Shown here: one piece after another, positions 1 to 7,384 of the stretch
Position numbering within the stretch: position 1 is the first letter of the stretch
Layout: every line of letters starts with the position of its first letter
Source of the DNA: DAONDQ01 sp035402645
GTDB lineage: Bacteria > Cloacimonadota > Cloacimonadia > Cloacimonadales > DAONDQ01
Assembly: GCA_035402645.1 (NCBI GenBank)
Contig: DAONDQ010000062.1
Location: 1-16,948, forward strand
Reading direction: 5' to 3'
Length of the DNA: 16,948 nt
Made by a program: the position numbers and the translations under genes
Notes under the pieces: model-generated
What the model saw: only the letters and a program-made list of their open reading frames with translations
Database searches by the model: none
What the model was told of the DNA's origin: nothing

Positions 1-2
1 TA

Positions 3-365
3 TTATCATTAACAACATCCGCGCGTACTAAAGCCATTAGTAAATCGGGAGACGTTAACGAAGCTGAAGCACAAGCAATTCTGTCCAAATTGTACGATGA
101 AATTGTAGTTTCTACTGATATTGATATTGATGTGATGAAATCTTTTCTGGAGTGGGGGTCTACACGAGAATCTTTGTATTTAGAAACACTCAATTACCTA
201 AAAGAAATTCCTTATGAGAAAATCACAATTGGAATGTTACCAAGAATTAAGGCATTTATTGAAGAAACAAAGCAACTAGTTATATTTAAATCTACTGTTG
301 AAGATTGGGCTGAAAAAAGATCGGATCTTAAAGAAGCAATAAATCAGCAATTTAAAAAGGAGTAA
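3..365 (+). CDS. qatA: QatA C-terminal end (KAP-like P-loop ATPase), partial at window start
   Basis: An open frame enters from the left edge and ends with TAA at 363-365. A TTG at 90 could act as a start, but the frame is open back to base 3, so this is the 3' end of a longer gene. The visible 120 residues are soluble, charged and probably helical, with no Walker motifs, which would lie upstream. The identification rests on position: it sits 3 nt before qatB in the order QatA-QatB-QatC-QatD. In the known anti-phage Qat system, QatA is a large KAP-like NTPase. The last codons contain an AAGGAG (357-362) that serves as ribosome binding site for qatB, so the two genes are translationally linked. 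The product could only be confirmed with the upstream sequence. Confidence 0.72.
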   Translation, partial: LSLTTSARTKAISKSGDVNEAEAQAILSKLYDEIVVSTDIDIDVMKSFLEWGSTRESLYLETLNYLKEIPYEKITIGMLPRIKAFIEETKQLVIFKSTVEDWAEKRSDLKEAINQQFKKE

Positions 366-368
366 CAT

Positions 369-1229
369 ATGGGAACTTCAGAAAGCTTTTCAGGACCTAA
401 GAGACCGCTTTTACCAAGTGATTTTGACGAGGACTTAGATAAAATATTGCATCTACCATTTGAACTACTTTCTCCTAATAACCCTGATTCTGAAAACAAT
501 GAAGAAAATGTAAACCAGGAAGAGAGAGAAGATGCCGAAGGAAATCAAAATAATATTCCTAGTTGGAGATCAACAAAAACAAGAATTGCAAGGTATGCAA
601 ACGGACAAACAGATAACTATCGGCCAGTCCTCTCGTCATATGTAAAATCACACGGAGGTGCGAGAAACGCTTCGAAAACTTCAAAAGCAGGTATTTATAC
701 AACCATACGCTTTGGATATTTTTTAGATAATGTATCAAAATCTGGGATTCATAAGTACTTGGAAGAAAATCATATTGAATACGAAGGTCGAAAAGCGAGT
801 GATATACTTAGCGAAATTATTAATAATATTGCACCGTCACCTGATACCAAAGAAGACGCGATAGCAAGAAATGCTCTTCTAGATACTATGCAAGAGTTAT
901 TGGAAAAATTTAATCTAAGCGGAGATATCGAAATTCTGAATAATATGAATGGAAATAATATTAACTATATTTTGGCTACATATATAAGTTCTTACATTTA
1001 CCATCGTATACTGAGTGATTTGGAAATGAGATTTGAGAAGTATTCAAAGTCTCCCAAAGAAGCAAAACGGAAAGAGAAGGATATCAAGGAATATATTAGT
1101 GGCACGGTCGAAGGGGTAATAAAAAAGATCAATCCCAGTCAGTATAACTATACTAAATCAAGTATTAAGAAATTAATTACAGATTTATATTATGGCTGCT
1201 ATAAAGCTATAGAAGGAGATATGAAATGA
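369..1229 (+). CDS. qatB: QatB, Qat anti-phage system component
   Basis: A protein of 286 residues. Two features match QatB as I know it: the N-terminus MGTSESFSGP followed by LLPSDF, and the central block GGARNASKTSKAG at about residues 96-108, which precedes a helical segment. The middle (about 35-70) is acidic and Asn-rich and looks disordered; the rest is predicted helical and soluble, without signal peptide or membrane segments. The ATG at 369 follows a good AAAAAGGAG with a 6-nt gap, and the stop overlaps the qatC ATG (ATGA at 1226-1229). The biochemical role of QatB is not established; it is needed with QatA, QatC and QatD for phage defence in the described systems. The AT-rich composition agrees with the rest of the island. 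Confidence 0.85.
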   Translation: MGTSESFSGPKRPLLPSDFDEDLDKILHLPFELLSPNNPDSENNEENVNQEEREDAEGNQNNIPSWRSTKTRIARYANGQTDNYRPVLSSYVKSHGGARNASKTSKAGIYTTIRFGYFLDNVSKSGIHKYLEENHIEYEGRKASDILSEIINNIAPSPDTKEDAIARNALLDTMQELLEKFNLSGDIEILNNMNGNNINYILATYISSYIYHRILSDLEMRFEKYSKSPKEAKRKEKDIKEYISGTVEGVIKKINPSQYNYTKSSIKKLITDLYYGCYKAIEGDMK

Positions 1230-2526
1230 ATGCAGTTAATTTTGTATTCACTTTAAACCCAGCAGATCAACCCAATATAAAGAACTCAAAAATTGTTGAT
1301 CTATACACAAAACAATTTTATAATTTTACTTTTTGGAATACACCTTTTTCTAAATATAATAGTCTACCATTTTTCTTTTCTGATGAAGCAATTGATTTAT
1401 TCTATATTTCAATGTTTGTTACTTATGCAGATAGACTAGTTCAAAGAAAGGAATTTGAAGATTCTTGGACTAGGAAATTTCATCTGTATATCCCTGTACT
1501 TTGTCTAGATAAATGGCTCAAAGAAAAAAATATAATTGAAGAAATGCTTTCGTTCTTAAGTGGAGATCGATGGAGTATCGATTTCCGAAAAAGAGAGCTA
1601 AATGAAAGAGAACTTAAATTTAAAAAAATATTTACAAAAGCAAAACAATCAAAATTACAGTTAGTAAGATATGTCTTCTTTCTGGTGGATTAGACTCTTT
1701 CATAGGTGCTATTGAATTGCTAGAAAAAGAGAAAGATGTTCTTTTTGCAAGTCACTATGGAGGTGGTTCAAGCACTCACCCTACACAAAAAGATATTAAA
1801 AAAATATTAAGTGATCACTTCGATTTAGGAAATGATTTTTTCAAAGAACTAGAGCTAGCACCGAAAAATGGAAAAGAAAATACAACTCGTACACGATCTT
1901 TTTTATTTTTTTCATATGCAATTTGTTTGGCTTCGAGTTTTAGAAAAGAAATTGAAGTAGTAATTCCTGAAAATGGTCTAATTTCACTTAATATACCATT
2001 AACAGATTCAAGATTAGGTAGTAGCAGCACTAGAACCACCCATCCTTTTTATATTAAAAAACTTCAGCAGTTAATTAACAACTTAGGGATAGAAGTAATA
2101 TTAAAAAACCCTTATCAATTCAAGACTAAAGGTGAAATGATATCAAAACTCGTTAAAAATGATTTATTTTTTAATAATTACCATAAAACAATGTCTTGCT
2201 CTCATCCGGAAAGGACTAGATATACATTTGAACCCCCTTTACATTGTGGAATTTGTTTTCCTTGCGTCATTCGCAGATCTGCAATTTTGGCTTCTGGAAT
2301 TAAAGACAAAACAAATTATTATGATGTTTCATTAAATCTCGGTAACAAAGCTAAACACAATTTGAATGTCTACAAAATGGGATTGATTAATTCTAAAAAA
2401 ATACCCTCTCATCATTTTGCTATTCAATTGGCTGGACCCATAGAAAGTAATTTCGAATCATTTACGGATGTCTATAAAAAAGGGATGAGTGAATTAGAAG
2501 ATTTTATAGGAACCCTAGATGAATAA
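1226..2526 (+). CDS. qatC: QatC, QueC-like PP-loop protein, interrupted by a one-base frameshift
   Basis: The gene is readable as two pieces. The first frame runs 1226-1693 (155 residues, ends VRYVFFLVD). The second frame is open from 1624 to the TGA at 2524-2526 and gives ICLLSGGLDSFIGAIELL, the PP-loop (SGGxDS, encoded at 1681-1698) of QueC/ATP-pyrophosphatase enzymes. Downstream are TRTRSFLFFSYA, typical of QueC, and four cysteines coded at 2197, 2245, 2254 and 2263 in the pattern C-x15-C-G-I-C-F-P-C, the zinc site of QueC-type proteins. QueC converts 7-carboxy-7-deazaguanine to preQ0; in Qat the exact reaction is not settled. The crossover must lie between 1624 and about 1680, and the A7 run at 1622-1628 is the obvious slippage spot. 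The start is an ATGA overlap with qatB, and the end overlaps qatD by 8 nt. As written, no full-length QatC is made without recoding or a corrected base. Confidence 0.85.
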
Positions 2527-3259
2527 TTATCTTCATGACACTCATATTCATTTGGACTTGTACGATAATTGGGAAACAATAGTAGAGGAAATTGAACGTA
2601 ATCATATATATTCATTGGCAGTAACAAATCTCCCTGTACTATATGAAAAAAGTGTTCAAAGGGTAAAGTCAAAATTCATAAAACTGGCTTTAGGTTTTCA
2701 CCCAGAATTGGTTCATAAATATAAACATTTTATACCCACAATGTGGAAATTAATTAACAACACAGATTTTATTGGTGAAGTAGGGTTGAATTTACAAGAT
2801 GTATCGCAAGAGAACAAAACTATTCAAATTGATTTCTTATCTGAACTTATAAGCAGGTGTGAGTTACAAGGGGGAAAAATTTTATCAATTCATTCTAAGA
2901 ATAGTGAAACAGAAATTTTATCTATTATCCCTCAAAAAAAAGTATGTACTTATATCTTACACTGGTATTCAGGCTCAATCTACAATTTGGGGTTGGCAAT
3001 TGCTTCTGGGTGCTATTTTTCAGTAAATTATGCAATGATGTCTTCAAAAAAAGGCATACACATAATCGAGAAAATACCTCTGAATAGATTATTATTAGAA
3101 AGTGATGGTCCATTTGTGTTAATAAATAACAAATTATTCCAACCTAAGGATATAAATCTAATTGCAAGTAAATTATCCTTAATCTTAAAGATTGATATAG
3201 AAGAAGTTAGACAAAATCTATCTGATAATTTTAATATGATATTCAAAAAAAGTTATTAA
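2519..3259 (+). CDS. qatD: QatD, TatD-like metal-dependent hydrolase of the Qat system
   Basis: A protein of 246 residues with a TatD/amidohydrolase TIM-barrel layout. The metal ligands can be followed in order: DTHIH (D7, H9, H11), GFHPE (H61), GEVGL (E87), IHSKN (H125), LHWYSG (H148) and ESDGPF (D196). TatD-family proteins are metal-dependent nucleases, and QatD is the nuclease-like member of QatABCD. The usual GExGLD motif reads GEVGLN here, an Asp-to-Asn change next to the glutamate; the direct metal ligands are intact, so it is probably active. It starts at an ATG inside the last codons of qatC (8-nt overlap), which indicates translational coupling. No stem-loop with a T-run follows the stop, so the operon end is not marked by an obvious intrinsic terminator. 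Confidence 0.88.
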   Translation: MNNYLHDTHIHLDLYDNWETIVEEIERNHIYSLAVTNLPVLYEKSVQRVKSKFIKLALGFHPELVHKYKHFIPTMWKLINNTDFIGEVGLNLQDVSQENKTIQIDFLSELISRCELQGGKILSIHSKNSETEILSIIPQKKVCTYILHWYSGSIYNLGLAIASGCYFSVNYAMMSSKKGIHIIEKIPLNRLLLESDGPFVLINNKLFQPKDINLIASKLSLILKIDIEEVRQNLSDNFNMIFKKSY

Positions 3260-3341
3260 ACTGATATCGAAATAGATTTGTAATCGAAACATTAATATGA
3301 AAATTTCATTAATTCATTTTAAAAGAATTATAAATATTTAT

Positions 3342-3369
3342 TTCGTTATTAGCTTGCAAAAACTATAAA
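3342..3369 (+). promoter_or_regulatory. weak candidate promoter for the four-gene operon
   Basis: In the 144-bp gap after qatD, TTCGTT (3342-3347) and TATAAA (3364-3369) are separated by 16 bp, a sigma70-like arrangement with a good -10 and a poor -35. In such AT-rich DNA this can arise by chance. It would leave a leader of about 30 nt containing the strong AGGAGGT at 3391-3397. Confidence 0.25.
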
Positions 3370-3403
3370 ATACCCGTTATGTAAGAAGAAAGGAGGTAAA
3401 GCT

Positions 3404-4921
3404 ATGCATGTAAATCTGATAATCGCTTTGGTTTCTGGAATAACATTTGTCGCATATTTTATCGTTGCTTGGCGATTACGTAACTCCTTTACATCAGTTG
3501 AAGACTATTTTAATTATAGTCGTCAGATGCCAGAAAATCTTTTTTCTGACACATTCTTAGCAACCAATGTAACCTTTGCATCAATCTATCTAGTAATCAC
3601 GGCAACAACTTTTGAGCGAGGAAATTTAACTCTATGGATTTTAATAGCATGGATAGTTGGCCTACTCTTATTTAGAAAACTCTTTCCTAGGGCTACAAAT
3701 TTTCTTGAAAAAGGTCACACATTACATGAGTTCTTGGGAAATACATATCAATCTGATATGTTACGCAAATTAGCGTCAATTTGTACAATTATAGTTTTTA
3801 CGGGGACATTGGGTATTGAATTCTGGGGTGTGATGATGATTCTCAATGGGCTTGGATTAACGAATTCCTTGACTCGAGGTTTTGTTGCTATTTTTATAGC
3901 TTTGGTCACCTCATTATATACTATGTTAGGTGGTTTCAAAGCTGCTGTTCATACCGATCACTTACAAAAATACCTCATTCTAATAATGGGATTTCTTTTA
4001 GCATTATTATCATTTGGAGCTTTTGGAAGTTTGGCTGGATTTTCAGGAGCTCAACGAATCAACATACTGAATGATCTATTTAACTTGAAAAACTTATTTT
4101 CTGATCCACTATTCTCTATTTCAATTTTTATAATGTTTGTGCCTTTCAATTTCTGTGTAATGGATATGTGGCAAAGGTGCACTGCAACAACAAAGCTTGT
4201 GAGAAACTCAGCAATTAAATCAGTCGGTTCATTGAAAACAATGCTTACTTTCGCATTTGCATTTGGGGTGCCCATTATAGTAGGACTTGCTGCACGACAA
4301 GTTTCTCCAAAGCTCTCACCGGCAAGTGGTATGTCTATTCTTCCTAATTTTATTAGCTCTCTTTCAGTAGAATCCGCACTCCAAATAGGGGTTAATGCTC
4401 TTATTTACGCTGGTTTTTTTGCTGCTTTGGCATCTACAGCAGATACTCTCCTTATTAATATATCATACACTTTTGTGTATGATATTCTTGCTCCATGTAG
4501 AAATATTGATTTCTCTACAATAACAGCGAAACAGAAGGAACATACAATTGCAATATTTAAGTTTTGGGTCTTTTTCTTTGGGTTGTTAGCTGTTCCATTA
4601 ATTTTTTGTGGTCTTACTTTATATCAGCTGGTTTTTGCAGTATTTTCTTCCCAAATAGTGCTGTTTATTCCCATATTATATGGTTTGTTAAAACCAGAAT
4701 ATGCCGCAGGACGAGCTAATGGAGCTATGATATCAGTTATTGCTGGTTTTGCAATTGCTATTTTATCTGTAGTTATAGGATTTTTTTTTGAAAATACGGA
4801 TTTGATTAACGCAACACCTATCTTAGCTTTCGGAGTATCAACAATGATCTTTTTTATTATTCCAAAATCGAATCGAAATTATAACTTAATCCAGGGTAAC
4901 CTGACTGAAGGTGAATTATGA
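3404..4921 (+). CDS. sodium:solute symporter (SSS) family membrane protein
   Basis: A 505-residue polytopic membrane protein with about 12-13 hydrophobic segments, a normal length for the SSS (LeuT-fold) family. Family hallmarks are visible: the TM1 end followed by the EDYFNYSRQMP loop (compare the family's 'ffLggR.lp'), the signature GGFKAAVHTDHLQ near residues 178-190, DMWQRCTAT near 251-259, and STADTLLINISYTFVYDI near 345-362, which corresponds to the sodium-site helix. Such proteins import small solutes with sodium, or act as sensors when linked to signalling domains; no such domain is attached here. The substrate cannot be told. It is the first gene of a four-gene unit, has a near-perfect AGGAGGT 6 nt before the ATG, and its TGA overlaps the next ATG (ATGA at 4918). 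It lies directly downstream of a Qat defence operon, which is an unusual place for a transporter. Confidence 0.86.
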   Translation: MHVNLIIALVSGITFVAYFIVAWRLRNSFTSVEDYFNYSRQMPENLFSDTFLATNVTFASIYLVITATTFERGNLTLWILIAWIVGLLLFRKLFPRATNFLEKGHTLHEFLGNTYQSDMLRKLASICTIIVFTGTLGIEFWGVMMILNGLGLTNSLTRGFVAIFIALVTSLYTMLGGFKAAVHTDHLQKYLILIMGFLLALLSFGAFGSLAGFSGAQRINILNDLFNLKNLFSDPLFSISIFIMFVPFNFCVMDMWQRCTATTKLVRNSAIKSVGSLKTMLTFAFAFGVPIIVGLAARQVSPKLSPASGMSILPNFISSLSVESALQIGVNALIYAGFFAALASTADTLLINISYTFVYDILAPCRNIDFSTITAKQKEHTIAIFKFWVFFFGLLAVPLIFCGLTLYQLVFAVFSSQIVLFIPILYGLLKPEYAAGRANGAMISVIAGFAIAILSVVIGFFFENTDLINATPILAFGVSTMIFFIIPKSNRNYNLIQGNLTEGEL

Positions 4922-5412
4922 GTTTCGAACTTGTAGAATTTATTATTGCGCTAAATATAGCTTTAGCGCTTGGGTTGTATACCGTCATACCGATGTTTCT
5001 AAAAGATAAATCATTAAAACGCATAAAATCAATTGCGAATGAATGCGTGGAAATCATACATCATGAATACGAAACAGAAAAGCACATTGCTGACAAAAAT
5101 TTGATCACACGACATGAAAAAAAAGTATGTGAAATTCTAATAAAAGCTAGGATGACTTTTTCAAATTTTGGTGATCAAGATTTGATAATTCTTAATCTGT
5201 CATATTTAACATTTTCTGCTTTCATTTCTCAAACTATAGTAGCCTTTATTTATAAAGCGTCATATCCATCAGTAGTTAGTAACTTTATATACACTTCAAC
5301 ATTCATATTCGCATTATTGTATTTGCTAAATGCTTGTTACATTTTGCTTTATAACCAAACATGTTTAAAACTCGGCACTTACATAACATTGGGGGACATT
5401 GGTGATGAGTAG
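4918..5412 (+). CDS. unknown small membrane protein, three predicted TM helices
   Basis: A 164-residue protein that I cannot assign to a family. Hydrophobic helices are visible at about residues 5-27, 92-113 and 122-147. Between the first and second is a charged, His-rich segment (about 30-90, with IIHHEYETEKHIADKNLITRHEK) that probably forms a soluble helical domain. There is no signal peptide cleavage motif and no catalytic motif I recognise. The start overlaps the stop of the symporter gene by 4 nt, and its own stop overlaps the next gene, so it is made in step with both. By position it may be an accessory subunit or regulator of the symporter; this is inference. Its AT-rich composition matches the neighbours. 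Confidence 0.75.
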   Translation: MSFELVEFIIALNIALALGLYTVIPMFLKDKSLKRIKSIANECVEIIHHEYETEKHIADKNLITRHEKKVCEILIKARMTFSNFGDQDLIILNLSYLTFSAFISQTIVAFIYKASYPSVVSNFIYTSTFIFALLYLLNACYILLYNQTCLKLGTYITLGDIGDE

Positions 5413-6202
5413 AAATCAATTTAGTGAGATTGCAGGAGAGAAAATCGGTTTAGAAACATGGGAAGTTGCAAAATTTAATGCTATTTATCTCATAGAACAA
5501 AAAGCCCCTGAAGAATGGTGCAAGGGAATTGTAACAAAAACAACATCGATTTACACAAACGACCTACAACCCCTTATCACTAATCAAATTCATGAGACTA
5601 CCCGCAACGCCCTCAGTGAGGTTTTAGGCATCTGTTATTTAGGAGACTATGCTTTGGAAAATGGCATCTCTTTCAATATAACTCGAGCAGCTAAATGTGT
5701 ATTGGATTGTGCTGCTTCAGCAGGTGTTAATGAAAACATAGCAGCAATTTTAATTAATAGAATGGCTAAATTCTATAGTATTGAAAAGAGAATAATGACT
5801 GGTGGAATTACAGCGAATTTATTTCAAACAATGCACATCAGGTACCAGTTGAAATCTGCTGATATCTGTTTACTACAACGTATGATTATATCAAATGGGC
5901 TCGTAGAGTTACAGAACAAGAAATATCCTTTAGACAGCGCATCAGCAGCATTAGATATTGTTGATGATGTGTTCGATATTTTTGAAGACTCAAAGAGTAT
6001 GAATGGTAACTTATTCACTACTTTTTGTGATGATTTTGACCGATTAAAAATTGTATTTGATTGGTTTATCTCACCATATAAACAAAAAATCTTATATAAT
6101 TTAAATACCGGAGATTTCCCAAACTATATAAGAGAGTATTTAGAAAAGGTGGTTGAACGCATTGATAATTGTAGAATTTCTTTAGTTAATAATACCATAT
6201 GA
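5405..6202 (+). CDS. unknown helical protein with DDVFD motif; possibly class I isoprenoid-synthase-like
   Basis: A 265-residue soluble protein, almost entirely helical by composition. I prefer the ATG at 5405, which lies 8 nt after GGGGGA (5391-5396); TTG 5399 and GTG 5402 are in-frame alternatives. The most informative stretch is LDIVDDVFDIFEDSKSMNGN (about 183-202). Its D-D-x-x-D spacing and later Gly resemble the second aspartate-rich motif (DDxxDxxxDxxxxG) of polyprenyl synthases, and a second acidic cluster CDDFD follows at about 208-212. A clear first FARM-type motif with the flanking RR is not visible, so assignment to the isoprenoid synthase fold is only a suggestion. It overlaps the gene before by 8 nt and the radical SAM gene after by 4 nt (ATGA), which argues for a shared pathway or complex. 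Confidence 0.78.
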   Translation: MSRNQFSEIAGEKIGLETWEVAKFNAIYLIEQKAPEEWCKGIVTKTTSIYTNDLQPLITNQIHETTRNALSEVLGICYLGDYALENGISFNITRAAKCVLDCAASAGVNENIAAILINRMAKFYSIEKRIMTGGITANLFQTMHIRYQLKSADICLLQRMIISNGLVELQNKKYPLDSASAALDIVDDVFDIFEDSKSMNGNLFTTFCDDFDRLKIVFDWFISPYKQKILYNLNTGDFPNYIREYLEKVVERIDNCRISLVNNTI

Positions 6203-7122
6203 TTTACTCCGAATGCTTCAATACTTGTCAATCGCTACGTATAGTTCTAGCAGTGCCAACCAGAGGGTGTCGATGGGTACATAGCGATAATCCGTGTATT
6301 CATTGCCCTGTTCCACTTATTCTTATGATGCATAAGCCTGAAAAGGATATGGTAGCTTTGATTAAAATGGAGATTAACAAATTCTCTCATCTTTTAATTG
6401 ATACTGTTTGTCTTTACTCTCCTGGAAGCATGTTGGATTCTTCTGAAATTGATGAAAAGACGCTAGAAGAAATAGTAGCCCTTATTAAAATTGAACTAAA
6501 ACCTAATAGAATTGTCCTAGAAGCGCGGCCAGAACTAATAAATCATAGGGTTTTGGATTTGTTACAACACTTAAATAAATATGTGAAAATTGAAATTAAT
6601 ATACCTATAGAATCTTGGAAGTTTATAACAAGAAGAAATCTGGGGAAAACTTTTCATAATAGCGTTTTTTCTCAGATTTCTAAAGAAATAAAAAATATCG
6701 GATGTGATTTCTCAACAAGTGTATTACTTAAACCGCCACAACTTAATGAATATAATGCAATCTCTGAAGCAATTGAAACCATTGATTGGGTGAGCTCTCT
6801 AGAACCAATTCACATTGTTCTTGAACCTATTCATGTATTTAGTGGCACTCCTCTTGAAAAGATGTATAACTTAGGTAATTATCTCACTCCGTGGTGGTTT
6901 TCGGTTTATCATGTATTTCTGATTGCGAAAAATCCTTTACTAAAACTGGGGGGAGAGTTTTTATTTCCTAAACCAATTGCTTATCCGAGAGGTTGTAATA
7001 TATGTACTCCTGCAATTATTGGATTGTTAAGAAATGAACATTATTTAACAATTAGTAATTTTCCTTTGTCATTATCCTGTAAATGTAAAGAAACATGGGG
7101 AAATGAAATTGATTATTATTGA
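6199..7122 (+). CDS. radical SAM protein, Elp3/RaSEA-like, with Cx8Cx2C cluster and C-terminal cysteines
   Basis: A 307-residue protein. Near the N-terminus LAVPTRGCRW is followed by two more cysteines, giving C24-x8-C33-x2-C36, a non-canonical radical SAM 4Fe-4S site of the spacing style seen in Elp3/MJ1487 (RaSEA, TIGR01210) relatives instead of Cx3Cx2C. Later beta-alpha elements fit the barrel: VCLYSPGSMLDSSEI (GxxD region), RIVLEARPE, VKIEINIPIES, and IHIVLEPIHVFSGTPLE near 210-227. The C-terminus carries GCNIC (C266, C269) and CKCK (C294, C296), a possible zinc or second cluster site. RaSEA acts on a 7-deazaguanine base in archaeal tRNA; whether this protein does anything similar is unknown. 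It is the last gene of the four-gene unit and begins at an ATGA overlap with no Shine-Dalgarno of its own, so its translation depends on the upstream gene. Confidence 0.83.
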   Translation: MIYSECFNTCQSLRIVLAVPTRGCRWVHSDNPCIHCPVPLILMMHKPEKDMVALIKMEINKFSHLLIDTVCLYSPGSMLDSSEIDEKTLEEIVALIKIELKPNRIVLEARPELINHRVLDLLQHLNKYVKIEINIPIESWKFITRRNLGKTFHNSVFSQISKEIKNIGCDFSTSVLLKPPQLNEYNAISEAIETIDWVSSLEPIHIVLEPIHVFSGTPLEKMYNLGNYLTPWWFSVYHVFLIAKNPLLKLGGEFLFPKPIAYPRGCNICTPAIIGLLRNEHYLTISNFPLSLSCKCKETWGNEIDYY

Positions 7123-7384
7123 GATCCAATTGCAATAATAAATAATGGAATCCTAACAAGGAATTTGAAGAATAATGCTTTTCTAAAGCATAACTTTGAA
7201 AAGGAAAGCAACGTATCGATTATATTCATGCAAAATGCTTCTCTTAATATATAAGAGGTATAAGACTGAAAAAATAGATTACCTATAATAACTTGTATAA
7301 GGAATTGAGAGAAGCTTAAAAGAACAAAATACATAATCGAATAGCTCTGCAGAAGGGAACAGCTTTGCGGAAGGAAGGATTATT
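7123..7384. other. island-to-backbone intergenic spacer with inverted repeats
   Basis: No gene is supported in these 262 bp. The first 200 bp are AT-rich. They hold a 7-bp hairpin ATGCTTT/AAAGCAT (7175-7191, loop TCT) without a T-run, a 6-bp hairpin CTCTTA/TAAGAG (7241-7257), and a competing long-range pairing GCTTCTCT (7237-7244) with AGAGAAGC (7308-7315). Base composition changes near 7340, probably the edge of the accessory island. No tRNA or clear attachment site was found. Confidence 0.5.
7343..7378 (+). repeat. imperfect 18-bp tandem duplication before the EFR1 gene
   Basis: Two adjacent 18-nt units start AGCTCTGCAGAAGG (7343) and AGCTTTGCGGAAGG (7361), with 13 of 18 positions identical overall. 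The second unit supplies the GGAAGGA that acts as ribosome binding site for the gene at 7385. Confidence 0.5.

Noticed and set aside
1622..1628. A7 run as a classical -1 ribosomal frameshift heptamer for qatC
   Set aside because: The phase is wrong for two-site slippage: after a -1 shift the upstream site would pair with TAA in place of AAA. Simple base loss or transcript slippage fits better.
3260..3403. Search for a tRNA, small RNA or attachment site between qatD and the symporter
   Set aside because: Only AT-rich sequence with a weak promoter-like pair was seen; nothing folds convincingly.
7175..7191. ATGCTTT/AAAGCAT hairpin as terminator of the four-gene operon
   Set aside because: It is followed by AACTTTG without a T-tract, and the stem is AT-rich and short.
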